DNA of 64,000 bases, from positions 24,785,144 through 24,849,143 of the forward strand of contig CM042900.1 of assembly GCA_023653625.1 (NCBI GenBank), read 5' to 3'. The position numbers and the translations under genes are program-made. The notes below the pieces were generated by a model. The model was not told the origin of the DNA. It saw only the letters and a list, made by a program, of their open reading frames with translations, and ran no database searches. Origin of the DNA: Triadica sebifera. Taxonomy: Eukaryota; Streptophyta; Magnoliopsida; Malpighiales; Euphorbiaceae. Of this stretch, positions 22,948 through 34,229 are shown one piece after another; position 1 is the first letter of the stretch, and each line of letters opens with the position of its first letter.

Positions 22948-23547
22948 TGGTAATCCGTCACCTAGAGAAGATTTCTTTGTCACCCAAAGGAGACCAGTCA
23001 CCCAGAAAAAGACCTATGAGACCTACGTTAGACTTGTGAGCATTAAGGCTTACGTCAAATTGATGGAAGATTGGAAGAATGAGACTCAATATGTATTTAA
23101 TAAAGTGAATAGTAAAAGGTACAAAACATTCAACATATAGCTGACAAAGTATCTATCACACAAAATCCAATAAAATACCACTGTCAAAGCATGAAAAATG
23201 ACATATTTATAAGTAGCCGAAATATATCTCATCAATCTCCAACATGACTGATTTGACTACAACTTACCGACTGAGGAGACTCCATGAGACTAGCGTGTCT
23301 CTATGGGAGACTCATGAGAATACATAATGAGGGAGAAAAGATATAAACAACACATCCCAAATCAGACAAAGGTAAGAAAAAATAACTCAAAAACACTTCA
23401 ACTTTCATTTCTCTCTTTATCATAAACTTCTCGTCCTCTTTCTCTCTCTAACTTGAGCATCAGAGTGGTCATGTTAAAGCACCCCTAGCGCACCAATCTA
23501 ACCTCATTTAGTCTTGTTGGAACAAAGGTTGAACATTGGTGTTATCA
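22948..23547 (+). repeat. 5' LTR of the non-autonomous gypsy element
   Basis: 600 bp, TGGTAATCC...GTTATCA. A TATA-like GATATAAAC lies near 23339. It contains GGAGACT/AGTCTCC motifs like those of the internal array. Confidence 0.88.
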
Positions 23548-23567
23548 ATTAGTGCGGTGAGCGAGGA

Positions 23568-24620
23568 ATGGCAGAAGGAGAAACAAATGAGAGAAGAAGA
23601 ATTCATTAATAGAGCAAACACCTTAATCTACAATTATTCCTCCATTTATGAACAACATTGTGCCTATCAACTTACAAGGTCTCTTCAACACAAAGCCACA
23701 AAAACAAGACAACAAAAGAGCATTAGAAGAAACAACATAACCTGATTTATTTTCCATCATAAAAGAGTTCACCTTGGCAGTTTGGGATATCAAAGAAATG
23801 AAAAAGGAAATATATAAACATAAAAACAAACAAACAGACAAGACCTCCCCATTTAATATCCAAAACCCAAATGCAGCGGTCTCCATGGACATCCATTGAT
23901 CAATCAAGACAACACTTAACACCTCAAACACAATATCACCCAAACCAATCTCTATAGTACTGTAAAAAATATACTTAAAATGTTGCAATCTCAATCAAAT
24001 GATTTTGATTATAGCATGAGGAATACCTCTCCTTTAACTAATCACATCCTAAATGAATCATAATCTAGAATCAAATTGTCAACCTATGATGGTGCCAATG
24101 AATCTAAAAGCCATATTTACTAGTTTTGCGCGACAATGGATCTCTACACAAACCAAGACTCTATGTTATGTAAAATCTTCCCCACAACCTTTCTCAATCT
24201 TGCTCAGCAGTGGTACCAAAGGTTAAAATCAATGAGTGTCCACTCTTTTGAATAGTTTGCTCAAATGTTCAATGCTCATTTCATTACTAGCCTCCGAATA
24301 AAGAAAGTTTCGGCTAATCTCCAAAATTTGTACCAAAAGGAAGGGGTGACTTTAAGTGATTTTGTAGAACATTTCAATAGAGAGACGGTGATGGTGGATG
24401 ATCTTGACCACAATGTAGCAATAAAATCATTTACTATGGGAACCACCTCCAAACTACTATACAACTCCCTCAACCTAGATAGACCAAGGTCAGTCACTGA
24501 CCTCATGATGAGAGCTCGACAGCACATATAACTAGAAGAAACAATGAGGGCAAGGGAAGATCTACCAGAGTTGCGAATGCTAAATTTGGCACAGTCAAAT
24601 ATTAAGTATGACAAAAGCTC
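23568..24620 (+). pseudogene. Decayed gypsy gag
   Basis: Starts at an ATG (MAE) 20 bp after the LTR. The recognisable gag core runs about 24120-24530: MDLYTNQDS, then FNAHFITSLRIKKVSANLQN, DFVEHFNRETVMV and TSKLLYNSLN. Stops interrupt the frame (for example TAG near 24120 and near 24255). The core is closely similar to the minus-strand gag near 59940-60360. It would have formed the capsid of virus-like particles; no intact frame remains. Confidence 0.8.
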
Positions 24621-24677
24621 AAGTAGTAGAATGTCACCCTTAACTTTGTCATTAGATAGGGGGGATAGAAAAGATCC

Positions 24678-26130
24678 ATAATCTCTTCATCGTAGGGTTG
24701 ATCGCTATTACCACTATGAAAACCTTGATAGAAGAAGGCAAAATCACTAGAAGAAGAGATATGAAAGCACTAGGAAAAACTTACACCATGAGAGTTGGAT
24801 CCTATATTGTTGAGCAGATAATGAGACTGATGACCTAAATGTTGGCTAGTATCTTCTCAAGAGATGACATTAGGAAATCAACGAGACATAAACCTAGGAG
24901 ACTCGTAGGCTTCAAGACTTTAGAAATTTGCTGGAAACAGGAGACCAGATAGAAAACTCACAACTTGAGAAGATATTATCAGTAGCTATGACAGGTATTC
25001 AAAAATTATACTCTCGTTACTCCCTTAAATATTGTAGTGGTTGGATTAATGCAAAGCACTTTCTCAAATAATAATCAAATATAGTTAAAAATTTGTTATG
25101 GAGGCCAATATTCCAAGGAGATTGGATCGCATGAAAGTGACTACTCAACTAAGTCTCCCATGAAGACCCCGACTCAGATTAAAGTAGTTGTGATTAATAA
25201 TATAAATGCAAGTCTCATATAGAGACTTCAATTCACATAAAAGTGGTTGATATTAAAATAAAATATAAGCCTCCCATAGGAGACTCTGATTCGTGTTAAA
25301 GTGATTGTGATCAATAATCAGTCTCCCATAGGAGACCCAGATCAGGAGACTCCGGTTTGTACAAAAGTGAAGTCTCCCATAGGAGACCCCTGATCAGGAG
25401 ACCCATAATCTCTTCATAGTAGTGTTGATCATTATTAGCACTATGAAAAGCTCGATAGAAAAAGGCAAGATCGTTGGAGAAGAGATAAGAAAACACCAAA
25501 AAAAACTTGTGCCATGAGGGTTAGACCTATATTGTTGAGCAGATAATGAGACCGATGACCTGCATGCTCGCTGGTATCTTCTTAAGAGATGACATTAGAA
25601 AATCAACAAGATGGAAACCTAGGAGACCCGTGGGCTTCGAGACCGCAAAGACTTGCTAGAAATGAGAGACTACATAGAAAACGCACAACCTAAGAAGATA
25701 TTATCAATACCTGTGGCAGGTACTCAAAATTTATACTATCGTTACTCCCTCAAATATTGTTATGGTTAGATTAATGTATAATCACTTTCTTAAATAATAA
25801 TCAAAGATGGTTAAACATCCCTGTTATGAAGACCAATACTCCAAAGAGATCATATCGCATGAAAGTAACTGATCAACCAAGTCTCTCATGGAGACCCAGC
25901 TTGCATTAAAGTGATTGTGATTAATAATAAGTCTATCATAGGAGATCCCTGATCAGGAGAGCCCAGTTTGCATAAAAGTGACCAAAATTAAAATAAAATA
26001 TAAGTCTCTCATAGGAAATCCCTAATTAAGAGAATCTGGTTCGTATAAAAGTGACCAAGATTAAAATAAAATATAAGTCTCCCATAAGAGACCCCTAATA
26101 AGGAGACTCCAACTTGCATTAAAGTGACTG
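24678..26130 (+). repeat. ~724-bp tandem duplication inside the gypsy element
   Basis: The block starting ATAATCTCTTCAT at about 24678 recurs at about 25402 with scattered differences. Shared landmarks are TATTGTTGAGCAGATAATGA and CAAGAGATGACATTAG/TTAAGAGATGACATTAG. Each copy ends in GTCTCC-type units. It probably arose by unequal exchange between the short units. Confidence 0.82.
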
Positions 26131-26560
26131 TGATTAATAATATGAATACGAGTCTCAGGAGACCCTAGTTCATATAAAAATGACCGAGATTAGGACAAAG
26201 TATAAAGTCTCTCATATGAGACCCCTACATCTGAAGACCCTACTCTGCATGAAAGTTACTGCCGCCAATAATCTAAATCACCTAGTGAGACTCAAAATCT
26301 TAGAAGATCAACCTACGTTCAAGTACCCGTACTCAATGATACAAGTCTCCAAGGAGACCAATGTCTTTGGGAGACCAACTAATAAAGAAGCAGTCATGTA
26401 AATAATCAAGTCTTTAAGGTGACCAATGTCCCTAGAAGACCAGCCATATGAATCAAATCAAGTCCCAAAACACACCAATGTCACTAGGAAACCGGATCGT
26501 AAAAAAGTCATTGTATGAATCAAATAGATCCCTTGTAGGGGACCAATGAAGAAATTTAAA
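25100..26560 (+). repeat. Array of palindromic GTCTCC/GGAGAC units (gypsy 3' region)
   Basis: Repeated units of roughly 50-60 bp of the form AAGTCTCCCATAGGAGACCC, then a T-rich or A-rich spacer with AAAGTGA and ATTAATAATA. They are partly interrupted by the duplicated block. The core GTCTCC-N4-GGAGAC is a short inverted repeat. The same motif dominates the array at 54380-55670 in the related element. Confidence 0.82.
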
Positions 26561-26738
26561 ATAATAATTATGATATCATTCATACTAAAATATGTCCAAA
26601 TGAGAGAAAAATCATTGAAGCAATTCAAAAAAGATGACCACACAACGAATCTAGGCACCATCAGTAGAAGATTTTTGTGAGAAAATTACATTAGCATTAG
26701 TCAAACATAAATGATCGAAAATTTTTTGAGGGGAACTA

Positions 26739-27327
26739 TGATAACCTGTCACCTAGAGGAGACCACTCACCCAAAGGAAACTCCCCCGTCACCCAAAAGA
26801 GACCTATGTTAGACTTGTGAGCATTAAGACATGCGTCAGACTGATTGGAGATGGGAGGAGCAAGAATTGATATGTATTTAATGAAGTGAAGAGTAAAAGA
26901 TACAAAGTATTTAACATGTAGTCGACAAAGTGTCTGTCACATGAAATCCAATGACATATCGTTGTCAAAACATTGGAAATGACAGATCTCTATAGTACCC
27001 AAAATATGTCCCATCAATATCCAACATGACTGAATTGACTATACCTTGTTGACTAAAGAGACTTTGTGAGACCAACGGGTCTTTACGGAAGACTCGTGAG
27101 AATATACAATGAGGGAGAAAAGATATAAATAGCACATCCGAACTCAGACAAATGTAAGAAAAAATAACCCAAATACACTTCAACTTTCATTTCTCTCCTT
27201 ATCATAAACTTCTTTTCCTCTCTCTCTCTAACTTGAGCATTGGAGTGGTCGTGCCGAAGCACCCCTAGCGCATCATTCTAACCTCCTTCAGTCTTGCAGG
27301 AACAAAGGTTGAAGATTAGTGTTATCA
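26739..27327 (+). repeat. 3' LTR of the non-autonomous gypsy element
   Basis: 589 bp, TGATAACCTG...GTTATCA, preceded by the polypurine tract GAGGGGAACTA (about 26728-26738) and followed by the ATAAT duplication. Confidence 0.9.
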
Positions 27328-27332
27328 ATAAT

Positions 27333-30300
27333 CATGCAATAAAGAAATGTGAAGAGAAAGGGCTCTTAGTGCACAAGTCTCTTGTATCCTTTTTTAGTGG
27401 GAAGGTTACTTCTATTACTCATATAGAACGCATTTGGCTCAACACAGCCACAATAGAATGTTAATTTTGTGTGGCGAAGAATATAAGGGAAGCATATGAT
27501 CGACAAAGATTGCAAGGCAAGTAATCGATTTAGTGGAGTCCAAAAGCACAAATAATGAACCAATGATATTTAAGAATTTTTACTAATCTCACATAGGCAG
27601 TCATAACACGTAACGTTATAGTAATACATGACCCGGTTGTTGAACCACTTCCGATTCATAAGCCATTGGTTTAATTTAATAAAATTGAAGCAAATCATAA
27701 AAAAAGATTCTCTAGTTTAGAAACAGTTTAAATCATGATTTAAGCTTCAATTTTTGAGATAATTCAATTAATTTCTATATTAAAAAAATTTTAAAAATTG
27801 AATTTAAAATTTTAAAAATTTAAATTAAATATTTATTAAATTTTATCAAATTAATAATTTTGTAGAAAACAAAGTTTAAAATTACTTTGTTAAGACTTAA
27901 ATTAAAATTAAATAGATATAAAACTAGAAGTGGAGCTTGAGAATGAAAAGCATTCCGTTTATTATTATAAAAGAAAATGACAATAATAGCATATTAACAT
28001 TTACTTGTTCTATTTGAAAATTAAACAAAAAAGAATAATAGAAAAATAAAAAGAAAATCTCAAATCAACTAACAATAATGGCAATCCCGTTCACTACAAC
28101 GTTACAATATGTTAATAGGCCAAAGTGAATTATTATATTGCATAAGAGAAAAATAATAAAATAAATAAATAACTGTGCAATTAAAATAGTAAAAATAAAT
28201 ATAATTAATAATAATAATTAAAGGGTAAATTCGGTTTTGAATTTGAACTGCCTGTTCAGGTTCAATAAAATCTTGAAGCTGAATTAAACCGTTTTATTGA
28301 AAATTTAGAGTCAGATTCAATCATGGTTAAGGGTTTAATTGGTTTAGTTTCGGTTCAAGCTGAAACGGGCCCTTAACTATGCCTAGTTATAGTTGTATCC
28401 ATATTGCCGCGTTTCATTCCACAAAGCGGTTATAGTTGATAGCACCAAAAGTTATAGTTCCTGGGGAGGGAAGCTAAAAGAAGAACAACAAATGTATACC
28501 CTTTTAGTTCAAGCACCAAAAGGCTCAATACTTACTTTTAGCATAAAGAAAAAACAATTAACATCTAAGCTATTCACATGATTTTTAGTCTTCTCAACCA
28601 AAACCAAGTTCAATCATCCTCAATTGTTACTGCAATTAAATAAAAATAAATTAGGAATGGTTTATCTACACTACAAGATATTTAAATTTTTATTAATTTT
28701 GGCTTTCTTTTTTCCTATCCTATCCCAGATGGAGTAAAAAAAAAACATCTATAATTAAATTTTTTTTTTTAAAAAAAAAGGCACAATCTATTAAAGAATT
28801 TTAATAAAACTTTTGTAGTAAAAGTTGTAATTTTATCAAGATCATATGTAGCTTTATACTATAATCTCATTAAATATATTTTTAAAAATCAATATATGAT
28901 CTAAATGAACCAAAAAAAAAAAAGGAACATCCAATACAATGACAAGAGCCAAACCTGTTAATCATCAAAGTTAAATGCTAAAAAAATATTATACGAAACT
29001 AAACATCAATAAATAAATAGGAGAAAACAAATAATAACATGGCGCCAAAATATGGCAATAAAATAAGAACCCGAATGAGAAGATAAAGAGATAGTTAGGG
29101 CTATAAATAAACTAAGTCATTCGCAAGTTATTCGGATCTCGATTCGGAAAATACCTCTTTCAAAATTATTTATTACTGTTAACAAGTCCAAATCGAGCTC
29201 GAATCCAGCTCGAAAATATTTTCCAGGTCGAGTTTAATATTATTTGGTTCGTTAGTTTATGAATATATTCGTTTACAAATTCGTGAATGCATTCGCGAAC
29301 ATATTTATTTAAAAGCTAACAAACATGATCTATGGATTGTGAAATCCATTAATTATAAAAATTCTATTGTTTGGTTTTAATATAAAATTTATGAATTGAT
29401 AATGTAATTTATCTTACACTTATGTTTGTTTCAATAACTACAATCTATAGATTTAACAATTAATTTTTCATTTTATCATTTACTAAATATTGATAATTTA
29501 TCATTAATTAAGTATTTTCTATTCCTTTTTATCGCTTTTATATTGAATTATAAAATAATATAATTGATGAAATTATTCTTATTGTCAAATTTAAAATATG
29601 TTACAAATGTTTTGCTCAAAATTTTATATAAACTTATTATTTGTGCTATGTTTATGAATAAATTAATCACATTTACATTGAATTATAAAATAATATAATT
29701 GATGAAACTATTATTATTATCAAATTTAAAATATGTTACAAATATTTTGCTCAAAATTTTATATAAATTTATTATTTGTATTATGTTTATGAATAAATTA
29801 ATCTATTAATATTTTTTCTTTTTCGAATAAACTCATTAATATTTTTTTTAATTCATATTCAAACAATACATATAAAATAAGTAAAAATAAAATAATAAAA
29901 ATTTGACAAATGATTTTTACTGTATTTTTAGGTTTAAAGATAGTTTTGAAATATTATTAATTTACTATGAACAATATTGAAATAAAAAAATATGACAACA
30001 ACTCTTTATGAATAAAAAAATGGAAGATTTTGGACTTTTCTACCTAGGAGGTACGAAATCAAATCTTAAAAAATGAGGGAATTTAGTAGTGGGAGATTTT
30101 TCAAAATTCATGGATTTTGAATTTTTTTTAAGTAGTTAAACAATAAATTTGACATAAATAAATAAACTGCTCTAATTTTCCCATTCTAAATCTCTCTATC
30201 CAAATATAGTTTTTTTTTGTTTTTAGATCGTGAACACAAATAACGAATAACAGTTTTCCGTTTATTTATCGTTGAAATTTTTCAAAGTTTTGGGGATATT

Positions 30301-30458
30301 GATAGTGATAACTCTATTCTCTACGTTTATGATTAGAATGTTTGGATTTTACATGGTTTAAAAAAAAATATGCTTAATATGAATTTTTGTTCCCTGCTTT
30401 TCTTCACTATAATGAATATGGTTGTGATTTTTGAAGATAATGATTATGTTTTTGAAAT
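27333..30458. other. AT-rich intergenic DNA
   Basis: No convincing gene. The only structure I see is a 135-bp tandem duplication near 29542-29811, listed separately. Confidence 0.55.
29542..29811. repeat. 135-bp tandem duplication
   Basis: Two copies (from 29542 and from 29677) beginning ATTGAATTATAAAATAATAT and containing AAATATGTTACAAAT and TTTGCTCAAAATTTTATATA. Confidence 0.88.
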
Positions 30459-30522
30459 TCTATTAACATTGATAGTTTTTTAATGAATTTCAAACTCTAT
30501 TCTCCATTCTATTAACATTGAT

Positions 30523-30631
30523 AGCCTTGAAAATAATACTATGATTTGAAGAGTTGTTTTGGAAGAATGCAAAGTTGGGGAATACAAAAAGATGGAGAAT
30601 TATGAGCCACATAATACTTTTCCCAACAATC
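30523..30631 (-). repeat. 3' LTR stub of the decayed copia element
   Basis: Matches 38577-38663 (for example GGAAGAATGCAAAGTTG and GAGAATTATGAG). On the minus strand it starts TGTTGGGAAA. Only about 109 bp of the LTR remains. Confidence 0.75.
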
Positions 30632-30765
30632 TCTACCTTGGCTCGAATTCGATTAGCTGCTCATCACCATCCAAAGCCCCGAAGGGTGATCAAGTGTTGT
30701 GAATGTACCATCCTTTAGTTTTTCCATATGCATTTTTCCAGCATCTCATTTGTGCATATGCATTT

Positions 30766-30768
<3 letters not shown>

Positions 30769-30814
<46 letters not shown>
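30769..30814. repeat. (AT)n microsatellite
   Basis: About 23 AT units inside the solo LTR. Confidence 0.96.
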
Positions 30815-30817
<3 letters not shown>

Positions 30818-32599
30818 TTGAACACATGCATAATATGCATTTTTATTTAAATATATTCATGACATACAATTAGTTTATTTTCAAGTATTTTGCAATTATA
30901 TAGAAATGCACATGTCTATTTTATAATATAGATAAAAATGATATGAAATTAATATTTAATTGAATAAAGAAATAGATTGAATTAATTAAATTTAATATAG
31001 TTAATTAATTAAATTGAAGTAGAGGATTAAGTTGTATTTTGGTATTGACTAGTATGTCTAGATACATGTAATTGTATAATAATAATAAGAAAAAATAAAT
31101 AAATAAAATAAAAGTCAAAAAATAAAAAGGAAAAGAAAAAGAAAAAGAAAAGTAAAAAAAAAAAAAAGGAAAAGGGGTCGGGTGAAAAAGAAAAGGAGAA
31201 AAGGAAGAGGAGAAAAGGAAGACAAGTGTTTTTAACTTATTAGGTAAAGTCTTCTTCTCCTTCCTCCTCCTCTTCTTCTTTCTCTTTGCTCCATTCCATT
31301 TTTTTTAATTCCAGCAACATCTTCTTCTCTTTTCACTCCAGAAATTATAGCAATAAGGTTAGCCAAGGGTGATTATAGGTGAGTAAACAATTAATTTGTG
31401 TTAAGCTTGACTATGGTGTTTAAGGTTCATAAATAGGCAGTACTTTGTACTACGGTTTTGATGCTCTTAGAGGTGGAATCTGGAGAAGTGTAAAACATAA
31501 AAGTTGTTCATTTATGTCTTAGATTTATGGATATGTAAATAGTTTTTCAAGATGTGGTGTATATAATGAGATATCCTCTTCGGACCGAAACTGTTTGGGA
31601 TGTGAACCCTAAGTAAGTTAGCTACTGTGTTTGTTAGTTTTGAATATGTTAAACTCAATATTTTAAGTATCTCAAAACATAAAAGTTGTAGATATATGTG
31701 TTATGGATATTTATACCAAATTTTAGGTTCATAGGTCTTGTAAATTTTGAGTTATGGTAAATTGAACCATGACTGTTCCATGATTTGAACTGCCTACTGA
31801 GTGCCCTGTACAGGTCCCAAAACTTGTGTAAGTATTCTGAGCTTCTTCCAGATCGATTCTGTAAATGATTAAAACATGAAAGTTATAGTTATATGTCTTG
31901 GCTAAGTTTTGGTACTAATTTCATCTTAATATGTTATGTATAAACTAATTTATATCCGTTACAAGCCATACTGTCCTAAAAACCAACTCTGTTCTAAAGC
32001 AGTAAAATGTTGTCTATAATTTGAGTGCCTTAGATATATAATTGGTGAAAGTTTTAAACATGGAAAATGTTCCATATGAACCCATATAGTTTTTTGTAAA
32101 TTTTCATTGCAATATGAGTTATATATCATAAGTTATGATGAGATTAAATTGGTACCTTGAAACTGCCTAAAGGCAGAAAACAGGGCAGAAATCAGAACAC
32201 GTTTAGAAATTCTACCAAAAATTGTACAGTGGTGATCCAATTGGTATGAAATTTTAATATGTTATATATAAATATGTTAATTGTAATTAGGAACAAGAAT
32301 AAGATTAATTGGTCATGTACAGAAAAAGTTATAGTCAAAACAGTCCCTTAAGGTCACACTGCCTCATAGGAAAAATTTTAATTATTGATACGAATAATGT
32401 ATATTAATTTGTTTAAGTCACATTAAGTTTCTCTAGTCATAAATTAACCAATTATATTTCAATATTAGGCTCAAGACAAATTGGAGATATACAAGAAGGG
32501 GGTAGACAATAAATTAAGGGTTGGAATCAAAGGAAAAAGGTGAGTATAATTATCAATTGAATTCTTTAGTGCATATGAAGTATATATGTGGTATATTTG

Positions 32600-33330
32600 A
32601 CGTATATGTTTGACGTATGATATATATACATGGTATATGTGTTGCATATAAAGTATATATATGTGGTATATGTATGGTATATGTGTTGCATATAAAGTAT
32701 ATATATGTGGTATATGTATGGTATATGTGTTGCATATAAAGTATATATATGTGGTATATGTATGGTATATGTGTTGCATATAAAGTATATATATGTGGTA
32801 TATGTATGGTATATGTGTTGCATATAAAGTATATATATGTGGTATATGTATGATATATGTGTTGCATATGAAGTATATAAATGTGGTATATGTATGGTAT
32901 ATGTGTTGCATATGAAATATATATATGTGGTATATGTATGGTATATGTATTGCATATGAAGTATATAAATGTGATATATGTATGTTATATGTGTTGCATA
33001 TGAAGTTTATAAATGTGGTATATGTATGGTATATGTGTTGCATATGAAGTATATATTTGTGGTATATGTATGGTATATGTATTGCATATGAAGTATATAA
33101 ATGTGATATATGTATGGTATATGTGTTGCATATGAAGTTTATAAATGTGGTATATGTATGGTATATGTGTTGCATATGAAGTATATATATGTGGTATATG
33201 TATGGTATATGTGTTACATATGAAGTATATATGTGGTATATATGTTGACATATGAGATATATATGTGGTATATATATGGTATATATGTTGACATATGAGA
33301 TATATATGTGGTATATGTATGGTATATGTG
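32600..33330. repeat. 44-bp minisatellite inside the solo LTR
   Basis: Units begin GCATATRAAGTATATATATG and continue with GTGGTATATGTATGGTATAT. Unit starts fall exactly 44 bp apart from 32644 to 33216 (14 units), with irregular units on both sides. The minus strand has no stop codon in any frame of the unit, which explains the overlapping Tyr/Ile/His/Thr-rich open frames here (up to 234 codons). These are not taken as genes. Confidence 0.95.
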
Positions 33331-33420
33331 ATAAGATACAATGGTTGATGAATATGTAAGTACAAATGCATATGCATAATGACTTAAAAAGGCGTTGTGA
33401 CTAGTTAATCGACATTGCAA

Positions 33421-33496
33421 AGCAAAAGAAGAGGCCTATGGCCCAACAAATGTGCAAAAGCAAAAGAAGAGGTCTATGGCCCAACAAATGTGCAAA
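33421..33496. repeat. 38-bp tandem duplication
   Basis: Two copies of AGCAAAAGAAGAGGCCTATG... ending TGTGCAAA, starting at 33421 and 33459. A 15-bp CAAATGTTCACATGA doublet follows near 33526-33556. Confidence 0.9.
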
Positions 33497-34229
33497 TGAA
33501 ACAAATGATCAAGCTAGCTAGCAAATGCAAATGTTCACATGACAAATGTTCACATGAAAACCCGGGGCAATGTTCGTTTAACCTGGTCACAAAAAAATAA
33601 AATGAATAAGCATAAGCATAAGTAAAGAGCAATTATTGAATACTTGATTTTATCTATATTTATATGTTATTGAATGATGAAATGTAGTATAAAGTATGTA
33701 TTAATTATACTTGTTATTTGCTATTATGAAATGTTTGGTGCTTTAGGACTCATTTGATGGTTATTCTCACTGAGTCGCAACTCACCAAATTGCATCATTT
33801 TTCAGGTAGAGAAGATTAGTAGTTCATATTGAGGTGCATATAAAAGTCATGGATCAAAGGTCACCGGCCGAGCCTCTACACTTTCTCTCCTTGCATTCCA
33901 CATAAGCATAAAAACATTTCATTTACATTTGGGGGTTGAATACTTGCATATGTATAATTTCAATGAATGTGTACTAAGATATATATATAAATGGATTCAA
34001 CTTAATGTTTGATTTATTAATATATGTGATGTTATAGGCTATAATTAAAGCTTCCATATTGATTGTGAAATTATTGTTGATAATATGAGATGAGTTAAAA
34101 AAAACAATTACTCTCGCTGTAAAATTGAATTTTATTTAATCTTGTTCCATACGTGATAAAAATATAAAATCAGTATATGCGGTATATAGAAGTACAAGGT
34201 GTTAGGTGTTACAGTGAACACCAACTAAG

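Larger units (their letters stand above)
22948..27327 (+). mobile_element. Non-autonomous Ty3-gypsy element (Tat-type family), no pol
   Basis: A 4380-bp element with LTRs at 22948-23547 and 26739-27327, ending in the short inverted pair TGATAAC/GTTATCA (left copy starts TGGTAAT). It has a perfect 5-bp target duplication ATAAT (22943-22947 and 27328-27332). A decayed gag follows the left LTR. A purine-rich GAGGGGAACTA precedes the right LTR. Between them there is no protease, RT, RNase H or integrase, only a ~724-bp duplicated block and a tandem series of GTCTCC...GGAGAC units. The same post-LTR sequence (TTAGTGCRRTGAGCG, then ATGGCAGA) and gag occur in the minus-strand element at 41216-61309, so both belong to one family. 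The LTRs are clearly diverged, so this is an old copy. Confidence 0.9.
30704..34213 (+). repeat. 3.5-kb solo LTR of a gypsy-type element
   Basis: Begins TGTACCATCC and ends GGTGTTACA, with a perfect 5-bp target duplication GTGAA on both sides (30699-30703 and 34214-34218). No internal retrotransposon sequence lies between, so it is best read as a solo LTR left by recombination between two LTRs. Near its 3' end is a TTTTTCAGGTAGAGAAG stretch of the kind found in long plant gypsy LTRs. It carries an (AT)n tract, a 44-bp minisatellite and a 38-bp duplication. Strand is given by the TG...CA ends only, and the orientation is an inference. Confidence 0.85.

Noticed and set aside
23623..23994. Minus-strand open frame of 123 codons in the non-autonomous gypsy element
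   Set aside because: It is antisense to the gag leader and has no recognisable motif; chance is more likely.
3853..27332. Copia at 3858 and gypsy element at 22948 share the same target duplication ATAAT
   Set aside because: The elements are unrelated and of very different ages. A match of five A/T bases in AT-rich DNA is readily explained by chance, so it is not evidence of a linked event.
32471..33420. Four overlapping long minus-strand open frames rich in Tyr, Ile, His and Thr
   Set aside because: They are a by-product of the 44-bp repeat having no stop codons on that strand; no domain or initiation context supports a protein.
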